From Mucilaginibacter corticis (lineage in GTDB: Bacteria; Bacteroidota; Bacteroidia; Sphingobacteriales; Sphingobacteriaceae), in contig NZ_VLPK01000002.1 of assembly GCF_007558865.1 (NCBI RefSeq), positions 744,001-808,000 of the forward strand: DNA of 64,000 bases, read 5' to 3'. The notes beneath the pieces were generated by a model. The model did no database searches, was not told the DNA's origin, and worked only from the letters and a program-made list of their open reading frames with translations. Below are positions 9,487-17,582 of the stretch, piece by piece (the first letter of the stretch is position 1; the number at the start of each line of letters is the position of its first letter). The position numbers and the translations under genes are program-made.

Positions 9487-9960
9487 ATGGGTATTGAAAT
9501 TGAAAGAAAGTTTTTGGTAGATCATAAACAGTGGGATAAAGTAATCAAGCCCGCTGGTAACAAATTACAACAGGGGTATATTGTAGATGAGGATGATAAA
9601 ACCGTAAGGCTGCGGATAGCTGACAACCAGGCCTGGCTTACTTTTAAAAGCGGAAAAGGGCACATTAGCCGTACTGAACATGAGTATGAAATACCCGTTA
9701 ATGAAGCTACCGAACTATTCGAACGTTTTGTTAAAACCCGGCTGGAAAAAACCAGGTACTGTATAACTTATAATGGCAAACTTTGGGAGATAGATGTTTT
9801 TGAAGGAGACAATACCGGGTTGATCATTGCTGAAATTGAGCTGGACGAAGAAAATGAACAGTTTGACCTGCCGACATGGATAGCCGGCGAAGTGACCGGG
9901 CAGGATCAGTATTATAATTCAAGTCTTTCAGTTAGGCCTTTTAAAACCTGGGGGAAATAA
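9487..9960 (+). CDS. CYTH domain protein (inorganic triphosphatase-like)
   Basis: A protein of 157 residues made of a single CYTH triphosphate-tunnel domain. The diagnostic ExExK appears at the N-terminus (IEIERKFLV), followed by basic residues lining the tunnel (VRLRIAD, RTEHEYEIP, TRLEKTRYCI) and acidic metal-binding residues (WEIDVFEG, AEIELDEENE). Relatives hydrolyse inorganic triphosphate or act as class IV adenylate cyclases; for a lone CYTH domain in this phylum tripolyphosphatase is the more likely activity. It is transcribed alone and ends in a bidirectional terminator. Confidence 0.9.
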   Translation: MGIEIERKFLVDHKQWDKVIKPAGNKLQQGYIVDEDDKTVRLRIADNQAWLTFKSGKGHISRTEHEYEIPVNEATELFERFVKTRLEKTRYCITYNGKLWEIDVFEGDNTGLIIAEIELDEENEQFDLPTWIAGEVTGQDQYYNSSLSVRPFKTWGK

Positions 9961-9996
9961 ATAAGGCAGGTGTTTTTTCAAAAACCTGCCTTATTT
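9959..9996. terminator. Bidirectional terminator between convergent genes
   Basis: ATAAGGCAGGT (9961-9971) pairs exactly with ACCTGCCTTAT (9984-9994). It serves the CYTH gene on the plus strand and the small gene at 10029 on the minus strand. Confidence 0.8.
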
Positions 9997-10028
9997 ATAT
10001 GCATTGGCATATCTGCCAGTAATGCTAT

Positions 10029-10244
10029 TTACCAGCCACTGCCTTTTTTTGCAGCACCGCTTGAAATATGACCTTCGGCAGTAGCCTTGCTCATAATTGC
10101 AGCCATTTTGTTGCCTGCACTGTCTTTACCTGTAGCAATATATCTACCTGATTTTACATCAATAACAGGATCGACCATTGGTACATTCTTTGTTTTTGTT
10201 TTTACTGAATAGGCGGTAATGCCGCCACTTGTAGGTGTTGCCAT
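10029..10244 (-). CDS. Small hypothetical protein
   Basis: A soluble protein of 71 residues, rich in Ala, Ser, Gly and Lys, with no signal peptide and no membrane segment. Its middle reads like a small beta-sheet (MVDPVIDVKSGRYIATG) and the end is flexible (SGAAKKGSGW). I do not recognise the family. That the reading frame is real is supported by a terminator just downstream and by codon use like that of neighbouring genes. Confidence 0.55.
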   Translation of the reverse strand: MATPTSGGITAYSVKTKTKNVPMVDPVIDVKSGRYIATGKDSAGNKMAAIMSKATAEGHISSGAAKKGSGW

Positions 10245-10534
10245 GATAAGTTTTTAATTGTTTAAATAAGTTAACCCTTGTTAGGTGTGAATTGTTTTCA
10301 CAAACATAGTTTATTGTTGTTAAGTAGTATATAATTATCAATATTTTTTATCATATTAATTGTGGATAAACAGGCGGTTTTATAGCTGATTTGTTTAATT
10401 GTGGAAAACTTGTTGCTTTTATAATTAAATGGCTTGCCTTTTAAGTACCAAAAATCTACTTAAAAGATAGGTATGAAAAAGCCGGAGGTAAAAGCTTATT
10501 TTTACATCCGGCATAGAAAATATTATTAAAATTT
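10245..10534. other. Intergenic region with two hairpins
   Basis: About 290 AT-rich bases between divergent small genes. It holds a 10-bp perfect inverted repeat (CTTTTAAGTA at 10438-10447 and its complement at 10457-10466) and a longer stem at 10481-10512 (GCCGGA with TCCGGC and an inner GTAAAA/TTTTAC). The second ends 23 bases before the next start codon, so it may be a leader structure of the following membrane-protein gene. No coding region is seen. Confidence 0.5.
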
Positions 10535-10732
10535 ATGAAAACAAGAGACACCAGCCTATTATACCTGTTCTTAGGTTTGTATGCATTAATGATAAACTGG
10601 TATTATAACCACTCCATAATAATGCTGATACTTTGCTATATATTCTGGCCTGTATATTTAATATATGAGTTGCTAACCGGCGGCCTGTCGCACGGTATGT
10701 GGAAACATATCCCGTTAAGCTATTTTAATTAG
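10535..10732 (+). CDS. Small two-helix membrane protein
   Basis: A protein of 65 residues with two predicted membrane helices (about residues 7-24 and 28-47, the second being SIIMLILCYIFWPVYLIYEL) and a short polar tail. No family is recognised. The start is an ATG following AT-rich DNA and a strong leader hairpin. It ends 7 bases before the convergent YbjQ-like gene. Confidence 0.55.
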   Translation: MKTRDTSLLYLFLGLYALMINWYYNHSIIMLILCYIFWPVYLIYELLTGGLSHGMWKHIPLSYFN

Positions 10733-10739
10733 GATATTT

Positions 10740-11069
10740 TTATATTTTCTCTACTGCAGCCGCGGTACCATATGCCAGTACTTCGGTTACTCCTTGCATT
10801 ACCTCATTAGCATCATAACGCATGTTAATTACTGCATTGGCGCCAATTGCTTGCGCGTGTTGTATTAAAAGCTGGTAAGCTTCTTCGCGTGCATTCTCGC
10901 AAAGCTCGACATAAATAGAGAGCCGGCCGCCAAATAAAGATTGAAAGCCGCCGGCTATATTGCCGCCAATACTGCGACTGCGAACAGTGATACCGCGTAC
11001 AACGCCCAAATGTTTAACAATTCGGTAGCCCTCTAAACTGGTGCTGGTAGTTATCAGTGAATGATCCAT
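10740..11069 (-). CDS. YbjQ/UPF0145 family protein
   Basis: A protein of 109 residues spanning the whole YbjQ (UPF0145, putative heavy-metal-binding) domain. Characteristic stretches are RIVKHLGVVRGITVRSRSIG, the acidic-helix region ENAREEAYQLLIQHA and IGANAVINMRYD. Members are pentameric in known structures, but their role is not settled. No metal-handling genes adjoin it. It is separated from the next minus-strand gene by 49 bases with no clear terminator. Confidence 0.85.
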   Translation of the reverse strand: MDHSLITTSTSLEGYRIVKHLGVVRGITVRSRSIGGNIAGGFQSLFGGRLSIYVELCENAREEAYQLLIQHAQAIGANAVINMRYDANEVMQGVTEVLAYGTAAAVEKI

Positions 11070-11118
11070 AATTTGATATATTTAAGTTTATATCAAATAT
11101 AACACATTCAATAATGTA

Positions 11119-11400
11119 TTATTTGTATTTGCACAGGTATGAGCTCTGCCCGCTTGTCTTTACTTTGAATGAAGCATTGGTAGGCACCTCGAACGACTGC
11201 CCGTTGGTAAAAGTTTTCCAATCCTGCTCGCCGGGTAATAGGGCTATAAGTTCACCTTCAATAACCACCATGGTTTCGTGGGTTGATGTGCCAAATTCAT
11301 ATTCGCCGCTTTCAATAACACCAATGGTTGATTTGCCGTCGGCAGTTGTATAGGCCAGTGACTTTACCGCGCCGTCAAAATATTCGTTTACGTTGATCAT
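11119..11400 (-). CDS. ppnP: Pyrimidine/purine nucleoside phosphorylase PpnP
   Basis: A small cupin of 93 residues, matching the usual length of PpnP (formerly YaiE/DUF1255). The start is taken as the ATG at 11400, giving the N-terminus MINVNEYFDGAVKSLAY, which aligns with the family's NEYF.GKVKS; longer frames upstream add residues not seen in relatives. The body shows IGVIESGEYEF, TMVVIEGELIALLPG and the conserved C-terminus SSYLCKYK. It carries out phosphorolysis of nucleosides to base and ribose-1-phosphate. Confidence 0.9.
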   Translation of the reverse strand: MINVNEYFDGAVKSLAYTTADGKSTIGVIESGEYEFGTSTHETMVVIEGELIALLPGEQDWKTFTNGQSFEVPTNASFKVKTSGQSSYLCKYK

Positions 11401-11439
11401 CGTTTTTATTTTTGGCCGAAGATGCAAATTTTAGCTTAA

Positions 11440-11468
11440 AAAGCGATGGGTTTTAGCCCCATCGCTTT
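11440..11468 (-). terminator. Terminator of the methyltransferase gene
   Basis: AAAGCGATGGG (11440-11450) and CCCATCGCTTT (11458-11468) form an 11-bp perfect stem, preceded on the left by TTTTAGCTTAA. It lies 6 bases after the methyltransferase stop. Confidence 0.8.
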
Positions 11469-11474
11469 AGGTAA

Positions 11475-12197
11475 CTACTTTATCCCGCCAAACGCCGCGA
11501 AATATGAATTTTTATGCAATATCTCCACATCGGTAAAGCCAACCTGTTTTAACAGGTCCATCTGGTAGTTTACGGAGCGTGGCGTGTCTTCATGGGCAAC
11601 ATAGTCCAATACTTTCTGGCGATATTCAGGCCCACCAAGGGTATCCAAGTAGTCGCTGTAGCGTTGGTAAAATAGCCTGTTCAGCGGCTCGGCATCATGG
11701 GCTATAAGGTCCGAGATCCAGATGCTGCCGCCGGGTTTTAAAGCTTTGTATAATTTGCTGAAAACGTTTTCCCAATCCGCGTCATCGCGCAAATGATGAA
11801 AAGTAGCCGCCGCCAGTACAATATCAAAATGATCATTCGGCAGGTTAAGGTTACGCATGTCATCCTGAATAATAACTACGTCGCCAGTTGTTTGGGCAGA
11901 TACCCGCTCTTTGGCGCGTTCAAGCATTGGCAGGCTTAAGTCGTTTAAGGTGCAGTTAAGGTTTTCTATTTTACTTAACATTTTTAAGGTGTAATTACCC
12001 GCGCCGCAGCCTATGTCTAACAGGTTTTTGGCATTGGGATTAATATACTTTGCTGCTTCGGTACAAAGATCCATAGTTAAGGGCGCATCTATTGTTGTTG
12101 CCTGGCCGGTATCCAGGTTCGAGAAACGTTCAACATCGTTATCAAACCGGTTCCTTATCTCTTCGTTTGTGGCTTTGTCAGCATAGTTTGTGTTCAT
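11475..12197 (-). CDS. Class I SAM-dependent methyltransferase
   Basis: A protein of 240 residues with Rossmann-type methylase motifs: motif I LLDIGCGAGNYTLKML near residue 60, an acidic motif II region (LNDLSLPMLERA), DDMRNLNLPNDHFDIVLAA, and the post-motif KALKPGGSIWISDL. The acceptor is unknown; small-molecule or quinone-type methylases share this form. It is divergent from a LysR regulator, a common arrangement in which the regulator controls its neighbour, and it has its own terminator. Confidence 0.85.
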   Translation of the reverse strand: MNTNYADKATNEEIRNRFDNDVERFSNLDTGQATTIDAPLTMDLCTEAAKYINPNAKNLLDIGCGAGNYTLKMLSKIENLNCTLNDLSLPMLERAKERVSAQTTGDVVIIQDDMRNLNLPNDHFDIVLAAATFHHLRDDADWENVFSKLYKALKPGGSIWISDLIAHDAEPLNRLFYQRYSDYLDTLGGPEYRQKVLDYVAHEDTPRSVNYQMDLLKQVGFTDVEILHKNSYFAAFGGIK

Positions 12198-12258
12198 GTT
12201 ATTCTATTATTTGGTTTATGATTTGTCAAAACTATTGCATTTTACAATATTTGAAAAA

Positions 12259-12282
12259 TATCAATTTTATCAATTATTGATA
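12259..12282. promoter_or_regulatory. Candidate LysR operator
   Basis: TATCAAT (12259-12265) and ATTGATA (12276-12282) form a perfect palindrome with a 10-nt spacer, in the 103-bp gap between the divergent methyltransferase and lysR-type gene and 18 bases before the regulator's ATG. The dyad form and place fit an autoregulatory LysR-type site. Confidence 0.45.
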
Positions 12283-12300
12283 GCTATAAAGTATCATTAA

Positions 12301-13182
12301 ATGGAAATTCGTCATCTACAATATTTTAAAGCCGTTGCAGAACATCTGCATTTTAGAAACGCCGCGGCCAGTTTATTTATTTCGCAACCGCCTTTAAGCC
12401 GACAGATCCGCGAGTTGGAAGAGGAGTTGGGCGTACAGCTATTTTTAAGAAACAATAAGCGGGTAATATTGACCGAGGCCGGTAAATATTTTGCATCTTC
12501 TGTCGATACTATATTCGCACAATTGGAAGAAAGCAAGAATATTACCCGCCAGATCCATTTGGCTGCCGATAGTGGTGAACTGAAGATAGGTTACATCAGT
12601 TCTGTTTACCAGCCGCACCTGGCAGAAATATTAAAATCATTGCGCCAGGTATTTCCGTTTATTAAAACCAGTTTATATGAGCGGCCAACCATTAAACAGA
12701 TCGAAGCGCTTGAGCAGGGGAAGCTGGATGTAGGGATATTAAGAGCGCCCGTACGTTCGGACAAGCTGGAAGTGCAAACGTTATTTTTTGATCCGTTTAT
12801 GGTGGTGGTGCCATCAGTAGGAAATATATTTAGTGATACCGCGGCGCTTGCTGATTTTATAAAAGATAAACCTTTCATATTCTTTAATAAAGAATACGCG
12901 CCCCATTATCATGATAAGCTGGTTGAAATTTGTCACCGCTTAGGCTTTAAGCCGGATATTACCCACGAGGTAAATAACGTGCATTCTATAGTGCAGTTGG
13001 TAGAGGCAGGGTTGGGTGTATCCATACTGCCGCTTTCATTAAAACAGCAATATGCGGGTTTACAGTTATCGTTTGCCGAATTAAAAGATATCCCGGTTAC
13101 TACCGAAGTGGTGCTGGCTTACAAAAAATCAAATTTAAACGCGGCCTTAAAATGGTTTATTGAGAATTACAACAATAAATAA
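12301..13182 (+). CDS. LysR family transcriptional regulator
   Basis: A protein of 293 residues. The winged helix-turn-helix occupies residues 1-60 (HLQYFKAVAEHLHFRNAA, FISQPPLSRQIRELEEELGV). A periplasmic-binding-like effector domain follows at about 90-290 (LKIGYISSVYQPHLAEIL, QLVEAGLGVSILPLSL). It resembles the BenM/CatR-like subgroup, but the inducer cannot be told. The divergent methyltransferase gene and the palindrome in the gap make that gene the likeliest target. Confidence 0.92.
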   Translation: MEIRHLQYFKAVAEHLHFRNAAASLFISQPPLSRQIRELEEELGVQLFLRNNKRVILTEAGKYFASSVDTIFAQLEESKNITRQIHLAADSGELKIGYISSVYQPHLAEILKSLRQVFPFIKTSLYERPTIKQIEALEQGKLDVGILRAPVRSDKLEVQTLFFDPFMVVVPSVGNIFSDTAALADFIKDKPFIFFNKEYAPHYHDKLVEICHRLGFKPDITHEVNNVHSIVQLVEAGLGVSILPLSLKQQYAGLQLSFAELKDIPVTTEVVLAYKKSNLNAALKWFIENYNNK

Positions 13183-13189
13183 GCATTCG

Positions 13190-13258
13190 TTAACGCCTCA
13201 TAGTGCGCACAAACATTATAACCGCGATGAAAATTACAGCCAGGTAAACAAGTTTCAT
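13190..13258 (-). CDS. Possible 22-residue membrane peptide
   Basis: On the minus strand an ATG at 13256-13258 opens 22 codons ending in TAA at 13190-13192. The product begins MKLVYLAVIFIAVIMF and ends VRTMRR: one hydrophobic helix and a basic tail, a plausible inner-membrane micropeptide with positive-inside topology. It lies between the end of lysR (7 bases away, convergent) and the terminator of the following lipoprotein gene. No clear promoter is seen, so this is speculative. Confidence 0.3.
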   Translation of the reverse strand: MKLVYLAVIFIAVIMFVRTMRR

Positions 13259-13303
13259 AATCAGGGCTTAGTAAATAATTATTAATGGGATCTGCAGGTA
13301 ATA

Positions 13304-13337
13304 AAAAGAGCCCGGGCGTTTTGCAACGGGCTCTTTT
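13304..13337 (-). terminator. Terminator of the DUF4397 lipoprotein gene
   Basis: AAAAGAGCCCG (13304-13314) pairs with CGGGCTCTTTT (13327-13337), with A/T tracts outside both arms; it lies 20 bases past the lipoprotein stop. Confidence 0.8.
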
Positions 13338-13357
13338 ACAATAAGATTACTGTGAAT

Positions 13358-14032
13358 TTATTTTTGTAGTAATACCGTAGCCTTTAAAGTTCCGGCATTT
13401 ATGCCTGAAAGGTAAATAGTGTAAATATGGCCGGCCTGTATGGTGGTAGGTATGCTGATCAATGATGTGGTATCACCGGTTGTATTTGCAGAAAATGTGG
13501 TGCCCGAATCAACCTGGTAGTAATCAGAAGCTACAAATTGAGATAAAGCTGATGCAATTTTTGTACCGCCCGATACAGTAAAGTCTGTAGTACCGGCAAG
13601 CCCTTCGTTCAGGTTAATAAAACGAACTTTCGCCTTGCCTGATTGCGGCGCGGTCAGATCATCCTGATAAGCTATTGTACTGCCATCAATATAAAAAACG
13701 CTGTAATACGCGTTGTTTTGCGGGTTAATGGTGATTGAGGCCAGGGTAGCGCCCGATGCAGTTGATTTAATGGTTGCCGATTGGCTTACACTGGATACTT
13801 GAAAATAACTGGTGCTTTGGTTATAAGTAAGCGACGCGTCATTTTCTTTTTTATTGCCTACATAAAAATCCATTGGCGAGGCTGCCTCCGCGGCGTTGGT
13901 AAATTGTATGTAAGAGGTGCCGGTAGTGTCAGACTTTTTACTGCATGATGTAATGCATAACGTTATTAATAATAAAGCCGCAGGCAGCAGGAATAGGATA
14001 CCGGATTTTTTGACGCGTAGATTTTTTTTCAT
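13358..14032 (-). CDS. DUF4397 domain lipoprotein
   Basis: A lipoprotein of 224 residues. A long hydrophobic signal runs to the lipobox LCITSC near residue 30, followed by the SKKSD linker common in this phylum. The body holds two DUF4397-type repeats (SYIQFTNAAEAASPMDFYVG and GKAKVRFINLNEGLAGTTDF), each opening with a beta strand of the type V.F.N, and a C-terminal strand YTIYLSGINAG. The function of DUF4397 proteins is unknown; they are surface or periplasmic. It is transcribed alone. Confidence 0.82.
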   Translation of the reverse strand: MKKNLRVKKSGILFLLPAALLLITLCITSCSKKSDTTGTSYIQFTNAAEAASPMDFYVGNKKENDASLTYNQSTSYFQVSSVSQSATIKSTASGATLASITINPQNNAYYSVFYIDGSTIAYQDDLTAPQSGKAKVRFINLNEGLAGTTDFTVSGGTKIASALSQFVASDYYQVDSGTTFSANTTGDTTSLISIPTTIQAGHIYTIYLSGINAGTLKATVLLQK

Positions 14033-14108
14033 AATGGGGTAAATATAGGTTTGAATTTAATACCTATAACAAGATTTTTTTTTAATTATTATAAAGTTGT
14101 GCCGATTA

Positions 14109-14315
14109 TTATTCATTAACAAACTCTAATATATCACCGGGCTGGCAGTCTAAAACCCGGCATATGGCTTCAAGGGTTTCTAAACGTACCGCTTTTGCTT
14201 TGCCTGTTTTAAGGATAGATAAATTGGCCATAGTTATTCCAACCCGTTCGCTAAGCTCGGTTAATGACATTTTTCGTTTAGCCATCATTACATCTAAATT
14301 TACAATTATGGGCAT
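14109..14315 (-). CDS. YozG-like HTH transcriptional regulator
   Basis: A protein of 68 residues from the ATG at 14313-14315. An open frame continues upstream but runs into the DUF2975 gene; the chosen start gives the usual short Xre-type protein beginning MPIIVNLDVMMAKRKMS. It is a single helix-turn-helix (LTELSERVGITMANLSILKT) ending CQPGDILEF, typical of the YozG group. It starts 2 bases after the DUF2975 stop codon, so translation is probably coupled. Such pairs are widespread; the HTH protein probably regulates the operon. Confidence 0.85.
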   Translation of the reverse strand: MPIIVNLDVMMAKRKMSLTELSERVGITMANLSILKTGKAKAVRLETLEAICRVLDCQPGDILEFVNE

Positions 14316-14317
14316 GG

Positions 14318-15250
14318 CTATACGGTTAAGTCGTGTTCGTCTTTTAAAGATTTTCCCTGGGCAAAGGCCCTGTATAACAGAAAAAAAACAAGCCCTATCC
14401 CAATCGGTTCCAATGAATTTTGCCACACTGATTTATTCATTATCACATCCGAAGTAAAATAATTATAAAATACAACCCTCATGAGCTGGTTAAGCAAAAA
14501 CAACGCGAAAGGGTATAAGATCAGGGTGATAGCTATTAGTTTTAAACGGGCAATATTTTTATCTGTAAAGGCCAGGCCTTTTGATAGATCCACAATGAAA
14601 TTAAGAAAACTTATGATTAAATAAGCTAAATATGCCAGTAAGGCAAAGCCGAAAATACGTAACACTATTTCGATGTTATTTTTAGTGGTTTTAGTAACAG
14701 GTATCAGCAGATATTGATTTGTTTGATCATAAGCAAATTTGACGGGTACATCTGCAACATAATTCGTTTGATGCTTATTTCCCTTATTTTGTGCTGTTAC
14801 AACCTTTCGAAGATAGTTTTGATCGTTCTCTGTATGAAATTTAACCGAATCTGTATACCAGAATATGCTTGTAGTATTTTTTATCTTCCATAAAGGCAAT
14901 GTTATATAATATTTTCTATGCCGGCTATCAGTATCAGAATGCGTAGCAATCCATTTAATACTACAGGTATCACAGTTAAAACCGCCCGTAGTTCCAATAA
15001 AACCCGTCTGAATGCCACTGCTTGAATGGTACGCCATCGCGTTTTTACTGTAGCTATAATAACTACTACCTTCCTGAAGGCTCGCCTTATCAGGAATTAA
15101 ATTATCGAAAGGTTTTAAATGATCTACAACTTCAACACTCGATTGCCCCGCAGGTGTGTAATTATTAATTAAATATAACGCAGTTGCTGCAGTCAGATAC
15201 ATTCCAATAGTTATGGGTATCCAAAAATTAGGTCTTGATGTTATCTTCAT
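14318..15250 (-). CDS. DUF2975 domain membrane protein
   Basis: A protein of 310 residues with a first membrane helix at residues 12-30 (WIPITIGMYLTAATALYL), a long extracytoplasmic region and three helices in the C-terminal half (LRIFGFALLAYLAYLIISFL, LKLIAITLILYPFALFLL, PIGIGLVFFLLYRAF). The helical half with FTDKNIARLKLIAI matches DUF2975. The extracytoplasmic part (about 30-180) includes a CDTC motif. Relatives are encoded with a YozG-type regulator, as here (2-base gap). No function is known. Confidence 0.8.
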   Translation of the reverse strand: MKITSRPNFWIPITIGMYLTAATALYLINNYTPAGQSSVEVVDHLKPFDNLIPDKASLQEGSSYYSYSKNAMAYHSSSGIQTGFIGTTGGFNCDTCSIKWIATHSDTDSRHRKYYITLPLWKIKNTTSIFWYTDSVKFHTENDQNYLRKVVTAQNKGNKHQTNYVADVPVKFAYDQTNQYLLIPVTKTTKNNIEIVLRIFGFALLAYLAYLIISFLNFIVDLSKGLAFTDKNIARLKLIAITLILYPFALFLLNQLMRVVFYNYFTSDVIMNKSVWQNSLEPIGIGLVFFLLYRAFAQGKSLKDEHDLTV

Positions 15251-15296
15251 AACAATTAAATGTGATAAGGTTAAGCTTTAATCAATTACATTACAA

Positions 15297-15316
15297 ATCA
15301 ATAATTTATTATTGAT
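15297..15316. promoter_or_regulatory. Palindrome upstream of the DUF2975-HTH pair
   Basis: ATCAATAA (15297-15304) and TTATTGAT (15309-15316), perfect 8-bp arms with a 4-nt spacer, 47 bp before the DUF2975 start, in the region shared with the divergent CDF gene. It could be the site of the co-encoded HTH protein, though AT-rich DNA yields such dyads by chance. Confidence 0.35.
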
Positions 15317-15424
15317 AAAAACAAATTATTTATTGAATTGCAATAAATTTACTAAGATGGATATTTGCTGATACATATCGCCATAAAACATAATGCTTGT
15401 TTTTTTATTTATCCCTAAGTAAAT

Positions 15425-16360
15425 ATGGCAGGAGTAAATAAATCAATATACGCGGCGCTGTTGGCTAATCTAATGATCGCGGTCACCAAATTTATAGCAG
15501 GTGCCATAAGCCATAGCGCGGCCATGATCGCCGAGGGTGTCCACTCGGTAGTTGATACCATTAACCAGCTTTTATTATTACTCGGGCTAAGCTTAAGCAA
15601 AAAGAAACCCGATAAATACCATCCGCTGGGATACGGCAAGGAACTTTATTTCTGGTCGTTTGTGGTATCCATTCTCATTTTTGGTTTGGGTGGAGGGATA
15701 TCCGTTTACCAGGGTATAACCGATATTTTGCATCCTATCGAGCTGGGCAACCCCACCTGGAGCTATGTGGTGCTGGCTACGTCATTGGTATTTGAGGGCA
15801 CATCATTGATTATTGCCGCTATTGAATTTAATAAGCTGCGCGATGGGCAAACCTGGTGGAATGCCATCATCAACAGTAAAGACCCGTCGACCTTCCTGGT
15901 ATTGTTTGAAGACAGTGCGGCCGTAATAGGCCTAAGCATAGTGGCCATTTGCCTGTACCTGAGCCACCGATTAAACGCGCCTTATCTTGATGGTGTGGCT
16001 TCGCTGCTGGTTGGGCTGATATTGGTAGTGGTTTCGCTGATACTGGCGCGCGAAAGCCGGAGTTTGCTGATGGGCGAGGGGATAAAGACCAATACCAAAA
16101 AACGTATCAGGGAAATTACCGAAGGCGATAAGGCGGTGTTGAGCTTGATGCACCTGATGTCGATCTACCAATCGCCCGACGAGATCCTGGTGATGATGAT
16201 CGTAGCATTTAAACCCGACCTGGATACCGCCGAAATTAATGACGCGATAGACAGGATCCGCGAGCAGATCAAGGCGGAGTTTGCCCGCATCCGCTTTGTT
16301 ATCATTCAGCCGGATGTATTTGAAGATAAAGTTGACCCGAATGTGCAGGCGTATATTTAA
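15425..16360 (+). CDS. Cation diffusion facilitator transporter
   Basis: A CDF family exporter of 311 residues with about six membrane helices. The metal site of helix 2 is visible in AEGVHSVVDTINQ (His and Asp) and that of helix 5 in LFEDSAAVIGLSIV (Asp). A cytoplasmic domain follows from about residue 215 (RIREITEGDKAVLSLMHL, DLDTAEINDAIDRI). It exports divalent metals such as Zn, Fe or Mn in exchange for protons; the specificity is not readable. It has no metal regulator beside it. A 26-bp inverted repeat follows the stop. Confidence 0.93.
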   Translation: MAGVNKSIYAALLANLMIAVTKFIAGAISHSAAMIAEGVHSVVDTINQLLLLLGLSLSKKKPDKYHPLGYGKELYFWSFVVSILIFGLGGGISVYQGITDILHPIELGNPTWSYVVLATSLVFEGTSLIIAAIEFNKLRDGQTWWNAIINSKDPSTFLVLFEDSAAVIGLSIVAICLYLSHRLNAPYLDGVASLLVGLILVVVSLILARESRSLLMGEGIKTNTKKRIREITEGDKAVLSLMHLMSIYQSPDEILVMMIVAFKPDLDTAEINDAIDRIREQIKAEFARIRFVIIQPDVFEDKVDPNVQAYI

Positions 16361-16366
16361 AGTATG

Positions 16367-16449
16367 TTGTCATTCTGAGCGATAGCGAAGAAACTGCAAA
16401 CTTTGCATCCGCCGCCTGGTAGATTCTTCGCTATCGCTCAGAATGACAA
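16367..16449. repeat. Perfect 26-bp inverted repeat, 31-nt spacer
   Basis: The left arm is 16367-16392 and the right arm 16424-16449, exact reverse complements; the core reads GAGCGATAGCGAAG. It starts 7 bases past the CDF stop and lies upstream of the ABM gene, in the same position type as the element at 2243-2340 but of different sequence. It may terminate or attenuate read-through. Confidence 0.88.
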
Positions 16450-16515
16450 ATTAATTAAGTGCTCTGTTAAAAAGTGGATTGGCAGATGTCTATTTTTGAT
16501 CCTCAATCAATACAC

Positions 16516-16806
16516 ATGATCCTAGAAGCCGCCATATTAAACGTAATTCCCGGGCAAGAGGCCCAATTTGAACAGGACTTTGCCACAGCCGGCCAATATA
16601 TTAGTTCAATTAAAGGCTACATAAAACATTCAATGAGTAAATGTATTGAACGGCCTAACCAATACTTACTGTTAGTTGAATGGGAAACGTTAGAAAATCA
16701 TACCATAGGGTTCCGGCAGTCTGCACAGTATTTAGAATGGAAAAAGCTGCTGCACCATTATTATGATCCGTTCCCGGTGGTTGAGCATTATGAGGCGATA
16801 TTGTAA
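16516..16806 (+). CDS. Antibiotic biosynthesis monooxygenase (ABM) domain protein
   Basis: A protein of 96 residues from the ATG at 16516, chosen because the ABM fold starts there (MILEAAILNVIPGQEAQFEQ); the frame is open for 14 codons more upstream. Other typical parts are YIKHSMSKCIERPNQYLLLV, the strand WETLENHTIGFRQS and a His/Tyr-rich end. ABM proteins form ferredoxin-like dimers; members include quinol monooxygenases and haem-degrading enzymes, but many are uncharacterised. No pathway neighbour helps. Confidence 0.82.
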   Translation: MILEAAILNVIPGQEAQFEQDFATAGQYISSIKGYIKHSMSKCIERPNQYLLLVEWETLENHTIGFRQSAQYLEWKKLLHHYYDPFPVVEHYEAIL

Positions 16807-16837
16807 CAGCAGCGGTTCCACGCTGATCAAAAATTAG

Positions 16838-17458
16838 CTATGGCTTAAATCTGACAGACCTTGTAAAATCCGTGTTTTTCATAATGTCTTTCATTTGATC
16901 GAACATTGTTGCCTGATCTTCAAACAAATAAAGCGCATAAACATCTGCAGCGTAGTCTTTGTGGATCACAGCAAAAAAACTGAAGGTGTATTTCTGGCCA
17001 AAAGTTGTACCAATCGGCCCTGCAAACATAGAGCCACCATCAGCTCCCTGGTCTTTTGCGTGCATGGGCTGTAATTTTATTTCCTCTAGTTTGAGCTTTC
17101 CCTCGGCAATTTTATTGTACATAATTGCGGGCAACCTTACGTACATTCTGTTTGGGTTAAATACGGTATCGCCCGGGGTTTTGTCGCGTTTTTCGTAAGC
17201 ATCAAAGAAATCCTTGGTCAGGGGCATTATGATATATCGGACCTCTACGTTCTTGTCTTTTACTTTAAGCGCATAATCATATTTAACACCGGTATTGGGT
17301 ATTACAAGCACCTCAATAGTACCCTCAGGTTTAGTAAATATAAGTTTGCCGTCATCCAGCTTTTTCTGAAAAGACGCGGGTAATTGGGATTGATCTGTTG
17401 ACTGGGCTTTTACAAGCGTGGTAAATAATAACAGGGTAGCTGCAAATAATACTTTCAT
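16838..17458 (-). CDS. Secreted protein of unknown function
   Basis: A protein of 206 residues with a clear signal peptide (VLFAATLLLFTTLVKAQ). The mature part is mixed alpha/beta with no membrane segment and no cysteine pairs. The strand GTIEVLVIPNTGVKYDYALK and the later EDQATMFDQMKDIMKNTDF recall the general fold of DUF1795/PsbP-like proteins, but the match is weak and I do not assign it. It is transcribed alone between two repeat elements. Confidence 0.6.
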   Translation of the reverse strand: MKVLFAATLLLFTTLVKAQSTDQSQLPASFQKKLDDGKLIFTKPEGTIEVLVIPNTGVKYDYALKVKDKNVEVRYIIMPLTKDFFDAYEKRDKTPGDTVFNPNRMYVRLPAIMYNKIAEGKLKLEEIKLQPMHAKDQGADGGSMFAGPIGTTFGQKYTFSFFAVIHKDYAADVYALYLFEDQATMFDQMKDIMKNTDFTRSVRFKP

Positions 17459-17582
17459 TTTGGTTTAGATTGGATCATCTAATATAGATAATGTGAGATG
17501 AAACGCAAAATGACATGTATTCCCTTTCGTTTTTTGTTGATGATATACCAATAAGGGCGAGGAAAGTAGGGCCTGTGCGATT

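Noticed and set aside
14316..14426. Longer start for the small HTH regulator
   Set aside because: It would overlap the DUF2975 gene by over 100 bases, and the extra residues are not like the YozG family.
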